Source of the DNA: Planctomycetia bacterium | GTDB taxonomy: Bacteria; Planctomycetota; UBA1135; GCA-002686595 | Assembly: GCA_005778045.1 (NCBI GenBank) | Contig: SXKQ01000143.1 | Location: 1-25,180, forward strand | Direction of reading: 5' to 3' | DNA length: 25,180 nucleotides | Part shown: piece by piece, positions 7,542 to 14,655 of the stretch | How the letters are laid out: each line of letters begins with the position of its first letter | Position numbering within the stretch: position 1 is the first letter of the stretch | Notes under the pieces: model-generated | The model's database searches: none | What the model saw: the letters and a program-made list of their open reading frames with translations, nothing else | Told to the model about the DNA's origin: nothing | Position numbers and translations under genes: made by a program

Positions 7542-8318
7542 CTAGCGACGCTCCTGGTTGAGACGCCGGTAGTAGGCGTCGATCCAGTCACGGTACTGCG
7601 GCGGCAGGTCGCTACCGCCCTCGCTGCGGAACAAGTCGCGCACGGTGGGCGGAAGGTCGCCCCATTGCTCGTTCGAGCGCGTTCCGTCGGCCTGCCCCTT
7701 CGCGGACTTAGGCGGTGCGTTGCCGGCCGAGTTGCGCGCCGGATCCTTCGATGCGCTATCGCCCTCCGGCTTCGACTCGCCGGGCTGCGGCTGGTTGGCG
7801 CCTTGGCCTTGCTCCTTGCCCTGCTGCGACTGCGGCTGGCCCTGCTGGGGCTGCGGCTGCTGGCCGGGAGCCTCGGGCGTGCGCTCCTGAGCCTGCGGAC
7901 GCTGCGAGCCTTGCTGGGGCTGACCCTGCTGGCCCTGTCCCTGACCTTCGCTCTGGCCCTGCTGCTGTCCCTGCTGGCCGGAGCCCGGGGACTTGGCCGA
8001 TCCGCCCATCTGCTGGGCAAGCTTGAGCATCTCGTCGATGTCGTCGAGCACGCGCTGGCCGCTCGAGCGCGACTGCTTGAGCAGTTCGCCGATGCCGCTC
8101 TCGGCCTGCGACTCGAGTGGAGCCTCGCCCGAGCCCGCTCGGTAGAGCAGCTGGTCGATCTCGCCGAGGCGACGCTCGATCTGCACGAAGAGCTCCTTCA
8201 TGCGCTCGCGGGGATCCGCGCTGAGCTGCGGCGGCAGGAGCGGACTCTCCTCCTGTGCGAAGGCCGCGGGCGCAAGCCACGCGGACGCGACGAGAACGAA
8301 CGGAACCAGTTGCTTCAT
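7542..8318 (-). CDS. Secreted Gln/Gly/Pro-rich protein
   Basis: A 258-residue protein with a clear signal peptide (MKQLVPFVLVASAWLAPAAFA, cleavage after residue 21 giving QEES). A helical region (33-105) follows, with RERMKELFVQIERRLGEIDQLLYRAG-like amphipathic character. Next comes a low-complexity stretch (about 113-180) of Gln, Gly and Pro with few charges. The C-terminus is ordered and distinctive: EQWGDLPPTVRDLF (217-230) and LPPQYRDWIDAYYRRL (238-253). That tail matches what I recall from planctomycete proteins encoded beside DUF4175-like genes, so it may be a docking element. The gene starts at an ATGA overlap with the coiled-coil gene and has GAGGAG upstream (8327-8332). The frame is open to 8657 but that part is shadow of the upstream gene. 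No enzyme motif is visible and the function is unknown. Confidence 0.85.
   Translation of the reverse strand: MKQLVPFVLVASAWLAPAAFAQEESPLLPPQLSADPRERMKELFVQIERRLGEIDQLLYRAGSGEAPLESQAESGIGELLKQSRSSGQRVLDDIDEMLKLAQQMGGSAKSPGSGQQGQQQGQSEGQGQGQQGQPQQGSQRPQAQERTPEAPGQQPQPQQGQPQSQQGKEQGQGANQPQPGESKPEGDSASKDPARNSAGNAPPKSAKGQADGTRSNEQWGDLPPTVRDLFRSEGGSDLPPQYRDWIDAYYRRLNQERR
7779..7982 (-). repeat. Coding region for Gln/Gly/Pro low-complexity segment
   Basis: On the minus strand this stretch is a run of CAG/CAA, GGC/GGA and CCG/CCC codons giving residues 113-180 of the Gln-rich protein. It contains many near-copies of CAGGGCCAGCAG. Such a stretch is prone to length change by slippage and probably codes for a disordered linker. 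Confidence 0.75.
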
Positions 8319-11158
8319 GGCTTCTTCTCCTCGGGAGCAGGCACGCCCAGCCGGGCGCGGAACTGCTGGAACAGGCGCGTGGTGCGCTCGTGGCGCTCGG
8401 CGAGCCGCAGCACGTCCTCGAGCGCCTCCGGTTCGGCCTCGCCGCGCGCGAGCTCGGGATAGACGACCAGCAGCCGATCGATCGCGGAGAGCGTGTCGAC
8501 CTCGAGCTGCCGCAGGAGCTTCAGCTCGGCGGCGTCGGGGACCAACGGGTCTTTCTGCTGGCCGTCCTGCTCTTCCTGCTGCTGCTGTTGCTGCTGCTGC
8601 TGGTTGCGCTCTTCCTGACGGCGTTGCTGCTCTTCCTTGAGCGCGTCGAGGGCCCACTGGGTCGCCTCGATGGCGTCCTCGAGCAGGCTCTGCGTGCGCA
8701 CGCCGGTCTCGTTGCCGCCTTCCTCGTCGAGATCGCGCGCGACGCGCACGAGGTCCCGGCGAACCTCGCGCAGCACGTGCGCGAAGACGAGCGAGCTTTC
8801 CTGCTCGATGGCGATGGCGACTTCCTCGTTGCGCTTGGCGGCCTGCGCGACGTCGCCGCTGATGCGGCGCAGGCGGAGTCGGTCGGCGCGCGAGAGCTTG
8901 TCGCTGCCCGCGCGGGCAGCGTCGACCTCGCGCACTTGCGCGAGTGCAGCGCCCTCGGCCTGCAGGAGAGCTTGCAACTCCTCCGCGATGCGGAACAGCA
9001 GTTCCTCCTGTCGCAAGCGCTGGTACTGCTGCTCCTCCTGCTCGAGCTCACGGCGCGCCTCCTCGAGCTCGCGCTCGACTTCCTCCTCCGCCTGCTCGGC
9101 CTCGTCAAGCTCGCCCTGATCGAGCGACTCCTCGGCCTCCTGCGCCTTCTTGGCGGCCTGCTCGACGCTCGGGTTGGGGCGCGCGTTGCGCCGCTCTTGG
9201 TTGCGCTTGGCGAGCTCGAGCAACTGCCGTCGGATCTCTTCCTGTTGTTTCGCCTGCTGTTCGGCCTCCTGCCGTTGCGCGTCGGTCTGGGGACGCACGC
9301 CCTGCTCGGCGGTTTCCTCGGCGCGCTGCAGCGCCTCGAGCGCCTCGCGCTGCGACTCCGCCGCGGACGCGCTGCGTCCCTGCTGCATCTGCTCGGCGGC
9401 GCGCTGCATGGCCTCGCGCGCCTGCTGCATCTCGCTCTCGACCTGCGAGCTCGCCTCCGGCGACATCGAGCCCTGCGGCGCCTCGCTCGCGGCCTGCTGG
9501 GTCGCTTGCGACAGCTCGGCCTGCTCTCGTGCGAGCTCCTCGCGCGCGCCCTGTGCCGCGGGTTGGGCGGACTCGCTGCGCGCCTCGCGCGCCTGCTCCA
9601 GAGCTTGTTGCGCCTGCTCCAGAGCCTGCTCCGCTCGGGCCGCGCTCTGCGCCGCCTGCTCGGGAGACTGGTTGCGTGCCGCGCTCGAAGCCTCGCGCAT
9701 CGCCGCAGCGGCGCGTTCGAGCGCCTCGCGTGCCGCTTGCTCGCCCGCGGGCTTCGGCGTCGGCAGGGACTCGAGTCCGCGCGCGAGCCGCTCGGCCTTC
9801 TCGGCGGAATCGTTCTGCGACGAGGAGAGCGCAGGGCCGAGCTTGCGCTGGTCCTCGGCCGTGCGCTGCAGCTCCGCGGCCGCGCGTTCGGTGGCCTTGC
9901 TGGCCTGCTCGGCGGCCCGCGCAGCGGCCTCGGGCCGCTTCTCGCTTGCGCTGGCCTTGCCAGCCTCGAGTGCGCGCTCGAGCTCGCTGCGAGCGGCCTG
10001 CTCGCCGGGGGCCTGCGCCTCGCTGGCGGCGCTGCTCTCATCCAACGCCTTCTGCGCCGCCTCGCGGGCCGACTGCGCAGCCTGTGCCTGACGCGCGGCC
10101 TCGGCCTGCAGCTCGGCTGCGCGCGATTCCGCATCCTGCGCGGCGCGCTCGCGGGCAGTCGCATCCTCGCCGGCCTGTCGCATGGCCTCGGACGACTTGC
10201 GCAGCGCTTCCGCGGCGCGTTCGGCGGACTCATCGCCGCTCGCGCGCTGCTGGCGCTCCTCGCGCTGAGCGGACTGCTCGAGCTTGGCGGCTGTTTCGGT
10301 TGCCTTGCGCTCGCTCGCCGGCGAACGCGCTTCGGTCGCCGCGCGACGCAGTTCCTCGGCCGCCTGCTGCAGTCGCGCCGCGCGCGCCGCATCACGTCGG
10401 GCCGCATCCAGCTCGCGCGCAGCCTGTTCCAGTCGCTCGGAGGAAGCCGGCTTCCACGACTCGAGGACCGCGGCGTCGGTTTCCTGCTGCTTGCGCAGGG
10501 CCTCGAGTTCCTTGGCGATCTGCTCCACAGCCAGCACACCGCTCTCGCGGCCAGCGCGCTCGTTCTGTTCGAGCAGCTTGCGCTGCTCCTCCGCGAGTCG
10601 CGCCAGTTCCGCTTCCAGCTTGCGCTGTGCGTCGTTGCGGCTCTGCTCGCGCAGCTGCTCCGTGCGCTCGCGCAGGGTGCGCTCCTGATTTGAGAGCTCG
10701 GCGAGGTCCTGCTTCACCTGCGCCAGCTCCTCGAGCGAGCGCTCGAGGTTCTCGACGTTCTGGCGATCGAGCAGCACGGACAGCAGCCGCTCGAGGTTGG
10801 CGATGATCTGCTCCTGCCGCTGGATCGAGGTCGCGACCTGACCTGCCTGCACGTCCTCGCGGGCGCGGTCCATCAGCTCCTCGAGCGTCAGCTGGCCGGA
10901 GCCATCGCTGCGCTGGTCGAGCATCTTCAGACCATCCCTCAGCAACTCTAGCGCGCGCGGGCGACCTTCCTTCTCCAGCCGCGGGACCAGCGCCTCCATG
11001 GTGCGCTTGAGACGCTGCAGCTGGCGGCGCAGGAGCTCCTGCTCCTCGAGGATCGACGTGGTGTCGCGCTCCTGTGCAGCCGGCGCGGATGGCGCGCAGA
11101 GGCACACGGCGCCGAGCAGCGCCGCCAGGGCGAGCGTGGAAGGTTGGAAGTGCTTCAT
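8315..11158 (-). CDS. Large secreted coiled-coil protein (Glu/Ala/Gln/Arg-rich)
   Basis: A 947-residue protein. MKHFQPSTLALAALLGAVCLCAPSAPAA is a signal peptide (cleavage near 28-29). The rest is almost one continuous charged coiled coil, with heptads of Leu/Ala and dense Glu, Arg, Gln and Ala from about 35 to 860. There are few prolines or glycines except at short breaks. A conserved-looking early segment is QVATSIQRQEQIIANLERLL (107-126). Near the end a nine-Gln run (853-861) is followed by PDAAELKLLRQLEVDTLSAI and a short helical tail. ATG 11158 overlaps the upstream TGA (ATGA) and gives the signal peptide; the longer frame to 11260 lies inside the upstream gene. Its own TGA overlaps the next ATG. 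A low-complexity coil of this kind could span or tether the envelope; no enzyme domain is seen. Similarity searches will hit unrelated coils, so the family is uncertain. Confidence 0.87.
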   Translation of the reverse strand: MKHFQPSTLALAALLGAVCLCAPSAPAAQERDTTSILEEQELLRRQLQRLKRTMEALVPRLEKEGRPRALELLRDGLKMLDQRSDGSGQLTLEELMDRAREDVQAGQVATSIQRQEQIIANLERLLSVLLDRQNVENLERSLEELAQVKQDLAELSNQERTLRERTEQLREQSRNDAQRKLEAELARLAEEQRKLLEQNERAGRESGVLAVEQIAKELEALRKQQETDAAVLESWKPASSERLEQAARELDAARRDAARAARLQQAAEELRRAATEARSPASERKATETAAKLEQSAQREERQQRASGDESAERAAEALRKSSEAMRQAGEDATARERAAQDAESRAAELQAEAARQAQAAQSAREAAQKALDESSAASEAQAPGEQAARSELERALEAGKASASEKRPEAAARAAEQASKATERAAAELQRTAEDQRKLGPALSSSQNDSAEKAERLARGLESLPTPKPAGEQAAREALERAAAAMREASSAARNQSPEQAAQSAARAEQALEQAQQALEQAREARSESAQPAAQGAREELAREQAELSQATQQAASEAPQGSMSPEASSQVESEMQQAREAMQRAAEQMQQGRSASAAESQREALEALQRAEETAEQGVRPQTDAQRQEAEQQAKQQEEIRRQLLELAKRNQERRNARPNPSVEQAAKKAQEAEESLDQGELDEAEQAEEEVERELEEARRELEQEEQQYQRLRQEELLFRIAEELQALLQAEGAALAQVREVDAARAGSDKLSRADRLRLRRISGDVAQAAKRNEEVAIAIEQESSLVFAHVLREVRRDLVRVARDLDEEGGNETGVRTQSLLEDAIEATQWALDALKEEQQRRQEERNQQQQQQQQQEEQDGQQKDPLVPDAAELKLLRQLEVDTLSAIDRLLVVYPELARGEAEPEALEDVLRLAERHERTTRLFQQFRARLGVPAPEEKKP
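8327..8332 (-). promoter_or_regulatory. Shine-Dalgarno of the Gln-rich protein gene
   Basis: GAGGAG on the minus strand, 8 bases before the ATG at 8318. It lies within the last codons of the coiled-coil gene and supports the chosen start over the longer open frame. Confidence 0.65.
8576..8602 (-). repeat. CAG/CAA trinucleotide run encoding nine glutamines
   Basis: Nine successive Gln codons, four CAG, one CAA, four CAG on the minus strand. They encode Gln853-861 of the coiled-coil protein. A triplet run of this type can change length without breaking the frame. Confidence 0.9.
9590..9631 (-). repeat. Tandem 21-base repeat in the coiled-coil gene
   Basis: Two adjacent 21-base units begin with the same 15 bases (CGCCTGCTCCAGAGC on the + strand) and differ only in the last six. 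They encode the heptad pair LEQAQQA/LEQA. The unit length equals one heptad, which suggests that the coil grew in part by heptad duplication. Confidence 0.75.
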
Positions 11159-13494
11159 TTGCTGCGATTCCCCGTCATTTCTGCGGTCTTGTCGCGGATC
11201 GACTTCTGGCGGCCGAGGATGTCGCGGGTCAGGGTCAGGATGGACTGGAAGTTGTCCCACTCGGCGAGCCGGTCGAGGAGCGCGGCGATGTGCTCCTGCG
11301 CGCGCGTCTCGCGCTCGACGGCGAGTGCGAGCTCACCCTGCACCTGCGCGAGATCCGTCCTCCGACTGGCGCGCTCGAGCGCCGCGCTGGCTTCCGCGAG
11401 CTCGTCGGCGCTCGCGCGCAGGGCGAGGTCGAAGAGGCCCGTGAGCTGCGTGGCGATGCCGGAGTCGCCAGCACGCTGGCCGCGCAGCGTCTCGGCGAAA
11501 CGCTTCCAGCTCTCGAGCGGGAAGCTCTTGGTCGAAACGCTCGCGAGTTCCCCATCGAGGGTCTCGAGCAGCGCGAGCGCCTTGTCGTCGACACGCGCGT
11601 ACAGCACGCTCTCCAGCGCTCCGGCGAACTCCCGCACGAGCGCCTCGCTGTCACCGAGCACCCTGCGCTCACCCGACAGCGCCGCGGCGAGCTCGGCACC
11701 ACCGGGAACTTCGCCGCTCGACTCGAGGGCGGCAAGCAGGTCGCGCGTGCGCGTCGCCTGAGTACGCAGGAGCTCGTCGAGCGATGCGACGTCGCCGCGT
11801 GCGCGAGACAGGCGGTCCTGCAGGCGCCGCAGGAATTCCTCTTCGCTCACGATGCGCAGGCGCACCGGTGCGCTCGTGCCCGTGCCGCGGGGATCCGGAG
11901 CTCCGTCGAGCGCGGGACGCGTGTCCAGCGCGCGCAGCTCGAGCTCGAACAAGTCGCCAACCGCGAGCTTCGCGCTCGTGCCTGCAATGTTGCCGACGTC
12001 GATGCGCGCGGTGCCCGCCACAGCGACTCCGCGCGGGACCTCGTCGCCGCGCAGCGGCATCGGAATGTCGCGCAGGGGCAGCTCGCTCCACTCACCGTTG
12101 CGCTCCTCGCCACCGAGGCTGCGCGTCCGCCACGCGAGCGAAGTGATGCCGAGGTCATCGCTCGCCCGCGCGCCGATACGCAGCACGCCTTGGGCCAGCG
12201 TCTCGATCTCGAGGCGTGCGGGGGACACCAGCTCGACTTCGGGGCGCTCGTCCGCGATCACTTCGACGGAGAACAGGCCCGGATCGGGATCGACCAGTCC
12301 GGTCGCGTCGCGCAACTCGAAGCGGTAGCGCAAGGACTGATCCGCGACGAGCTCGAAGCCGAGACCTGTGCGAGCTTCGGTCTCGCCATCGCGCAGTGGG
12401 AACGGGCGCGGCTCGAGTGGGAGCCGCGTGTCCGCAGGGAGGACCCGCGCGGAGCCGACCGCGTCGGCGGGCGCGGGAAGGACTCGAATGGCGAGCCGCG
12501 AGCCAGCGAGCACGCGCACGTCGCGATCGAACTCGACGCGGGCTGCCACAGCGACGTACGCAGGCGGCGTGATCTCGATTGCCAGCGAAGCGATGTCCGG
12601 CGGATCGAGGACTTCCACGCGCAGGCGCGGCAGCTGGTCCTCGTCATCAGCGCCCGTGGCGTAGAGCTCGAGCGGCTCTTGCAGCGAGCGCAGGAGCGTG
12701 CGGAAGTCGCCATCCGACGCGGACGAGAGCACAGCGTTGCCGCCGTCCTTGAAATGCAGCGTGACTTCCTCGGGGCGTTCGCCACGCGCGTGAATGGACA
12801 CGGGGAGATCGGTGCCGCGCGCGACCCTGATGACGAGCTCGCCCTCGGTGCGCAAGAACTCGCCCGGTCGCGCGAGGTCTGCGACGACGAGCTCGAGCGT
12901 CGTGCGCTGCGGCCACGGCACGTCGCCGCCGACGAGGCGGCGCAGGAAGATTCGTGTCGTCTCGCCTCCCTGCACGGCTCCGAAGAGGGCGAGAGCAAGC
13001 GCGCCGAGTCCTGCGAGCGCGCGCAGGGACTGCGGCCGCTCAACCAGCACGCCGTCGAGGCCAAGCGCGCGGGCTTGGAGGTCCGCGTCGCGCAGGATGC
13101 GCTTGCGGAGCTCCTCGTCGACCTTCGACGCCTCGCGAGCTTGCACCTGCACCGCAGTGACGAACAACTCGTGAAGCTCCGGGTGCGCTCGCTCGACGAG
13201 CACGGCGAGTCCGGCTGCGTCGGGCACGCGGCGCAGGTGGCGCAGCACTTCGCGCCAGAACAGCGCGACCGGCAAGGCCACGAGAACCGCAAGGTGGAAC
13301 CAGCGCACCGCAAGCGGCACGTGCAGCGCCCAGTCCGCGAAGAACACGAACGCGAGCCACAGGCACAGGGGCACGAGGACACCGCCGACGCCATGGAGCC
13401 AGATCTGGGCGACGAGACGGCGGCGCAGGCGCGCGAGCAGCGCTGCGAGGGCCGGAGTGGCCGCGAGTTCGTGGGGTGCGGTGGGGCGTGACAC
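11155..13494 (-). CDS. DUF4175-like membrane protein
   Basis: A 779-residue protein. The N-terminal layout is typical of DUF4175-like proteins: two membrane helices (about 33-53 and 65-82), a soluble helical stretch with VERAHPELHELFVTAVQ (100-116), and a third membrane helix (158-175). A long extracytoplasmic part follows with beta-rich, Ig-like sections, including VLDPPDIASLAIEITPPAY and VIADERPEVELVSPARLEI, and then a helical C-terminal region (about 555-779) ending in RDILGRQKSIRDKTAEM. The start codon is GTG at 13494, 9 bases after the previous stop; no good Shine-Dalgarno is present, so the start is likely but not certain. The TGA overlaps the ATG of the coiled-coil gene (ATGA). The context suggests that this protein is the membrane anchor for the secreted coils encoded after it. 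Biochemical function of the family is unknown. Confidence 0.82.
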   Translation of the reverse strand: MSRPTAPHELAATPALAALLARLRRRLVAQIWLHGVGGVLVPLCLWLAFVFFADWALHVPLAVRWFHLAVLVALPVALFWREVLRHLRRVPDAAGLAVLVERAHPELHELFVTAVQVQAREASKVDEELRKRILRDADLQARALGLDGVLVERPQSLRALAGLGALALALFGAVQGGETTRIFLRRLVGGDVPWPQRTTLELVVADLARPGEFLRTEGELVIRVARGTDLPVSIHARGERPEEVTLHFKDGGNAVLSSASDGDFRTLLRSLQEPLELYATGADDEDQLPRLRVEVLDPPDIASLAIEITPPAYVAVAARVEFDRDVRVLAGSRLAIRVLPAPADAVGSARVLPADTRLPLEPRPFPLRDGETEARTGLGFELVADQSLRYRFELRDATGLVDPDPGLFSVEVIADERPEVELVSPARLEIETLAQGVLRIGARASDDLGITSLAWRTRSLGGEERNGEWSELPLRDIPMPLRGDEVPRGVAVAGTARIDVGNIAGTSAKLAVGDLFELELRALDTRPALDGAPDPRGTGTSAPVRLRIVSEEEFLRRLQDRLSRARGDVASLDELLRTQATRTRDLLAALESSGEVPGGAELAAALSGERRVLGDSEALVREFAGALESVLYARVDDKALALLETLDGELASVSTKSFPLESWKRFAETLRGQRAGDSGIATQLTGLFDLALRASADELAEASAALERASRRTDLAQVQGELALAVERETRAQEHIAALLDRLAEWDNFQSILTLTRDILGRQKSIRDKTAEMTGNRSK

Positions 13495-13503
13495 GCGGGT
13501 TGG

Positions 13504-14655
13504 TTAGCGCTGGAAGATGGGCAGGTAGCGATAGGGGATCTCGAGAATCAGCACGGCGGCGGCCGTGCCGAGCGCGGGGCCGGGGCCCACTTCGTTGGGC
13601 CACGAGCCATCGTCCTGCTGCATGCGCAGGATCTCGTCGCGCACGGTCGCGAAGTACGACTCCCAGTCGTCGGCGCCGGCGGTGTACATGGCCTGCACGC
13701 CGTAGTAATGGCCGTACCAGAAGAAGTAGTGGCCGCCGGCGCCGCGGCCGTACTCGTTGTTGAACTGAGCGAGGCGCGAGCGCAGGTACGAGATGCCGTC
13801 GTCGATCGAGCGATCCGAGTAGACGCCGGCTCCGTAGAGCGCGGTCACGCCTGCGGCCGTCAGCGGGAACGACGAGCGCGAGCCATCGTTCTTCTGGTAG
13901 TGGAACGAGCCGAGCTCGTTGCGCGCGTTGAACATGCCGAAGCTGCGGCTCATGCTCTCCTCGGTCACGGCCGAGTCGACCACATACTTCGCCGCGCGAT
14001 CGATGGTGCTCTTCGGCACGCGGATGCCGATGTTGCGGGCTGCGCGCAGCGCCATCACCTGGCAGACGACGATCGACATGTCGCTCTCGACCGCGTACGG
14101 CTCGTAGCGCCAGCCGCCGTCCTGGTTCTGCGAGTTGACGATGAAGTCGACCGCGAGCTGGAGCTTGCCGCGGATGTCTTGGCGGTGCGTCTGGCCGTAC
14201 ACCTCGGCGAGGAACAAGGTCGCGAAGGCATGGCTGTACATGCGCGAGCCACCGTGCGTCGTATAGCCGTCCGCCTGCACGGACTTCAGCACGAACTCGA
14301 GCGCTTCTTCGACGTTGCCACCGTACTTGCCGCGCCCCGGGAGGTGTCCCCCGGCGAGGAATGCCATGCCGGCCATGGCGGTGACACCGAGATGGCCCTT
14401 GTCGGCCGTAGTGTGACGGAAGCCCGTGTTGAGCTTGTAGCCGATGAGCGCGATCCAAGCGCCGCGCTCGGAACCCTCGGTGATCTGGTTGGCCGCGAGC
14501 CACTCGAGCCCGCGCTCGACTGCGCGCGCGTGCTCCGGGGTCACGACGATGGGCGCCTCCTCGAGCGGGCTGCGCGGCGTCTGCGCGCGCAGGGGCGAGC
14601 CCCACGCGAACGCGACCGCCAGCAGCGCGACAGTACGCAGGATGCTGTAGATCAT
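13504..14655 (-). CDS. Secreted prenyltransferase/squalene-oxidase-repeat protein (first paralogue)
   Basis: A 383-residue alpha/alpha-toroid protein with signal peptide MIYSILRTVALLAVAFAWGSPLRA (cleavage near residue 24, giving QTPR). Repeat signatures are GRGKYGGNVEEALEFVL (107-123), QNQDGGWRY (176-184), FPLTAAGVTALYGAG (263-277) and QQDDGSWPNE (346-355). There is a GADDWE at 327-332 but no true DxDD cyclase motif, so terpene cyclisation is not supported. It ends LPIFQR, matching the LPLFER end of the product at 6401-7537; the central MALRAARNIG also parallels MRAARNCG there. ATG 14655 overlaps the stop of the preceding gene (ATGA) and has GGAGGG 7 bases upstream. Upstream in-frame codons to 15792 are shadow of the large propeller gene. 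Related proteins are frequent in planctomycetes, but the ligand or partner is unknown. Confidence 0.88.
   Translation of the reverse strand: MIYSILRTVALLAVAFAWGSPLRAQTPRSPLEEAPIVVTPEHARAVERGLEWLAANQITEGSERGAWIALIGYKLNTGFRHTTADKGHLGVTAMAGMAFLAGGHLPGRGKYGGNVEEALEFVLKSVQADGYTTHGGSRMYSHAFATLFLAEVYGQTHRQDIRGKLQLAVDFIVNSQNQDGGWRYEPYAVESDMSIVVCQVMALRAARNIGIRVPKSTIDRAAKYVVDSAVTEESMSRSFGMFNARNELGSFHYQKNDGSRSSFPLTAAGVTALYGAGVYSDRSIDDGISYLRSRLAQFNNEYGRGAGGHYFFWYGHYYGVQAMYTAGADDWESYFATVRDEILRMQQDDGSWPNEVGPGPALGTAAAVLILEIPYRYLPIFQR

Noticed and set aside
8255..10693. 812-codon open frame on the + strand, rich in Leu/Arg/Ala, opposite the coiled-coil gene
   Set aside because: It is the antisense of CAG/GAG/GCG-rich coil codons, which read as Leu/Arg/Ala in the opposite frame. 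The minus-strand product has a signal peptide, heptads and coupled neighbours.
11074..13491. 805-codon open frame on the + strand opposite the DUF4175-like gene
   Set aside because: High GC suppresses stops on the antisense strand. The product is a low-complexity Arg/Glu/Ala sequence with no domain, whereas the minus strand has membrane helices and Ig-like parts.
13504..14655. Squalene-hopene cyclase or other active terpene cyclase
   Set aside because: Length is about half of hopene cyclases and DxDD is lacking (only GADDWE is seen). I call the fold, not the reaction; the same applies to the paralogue at 6401-7537.
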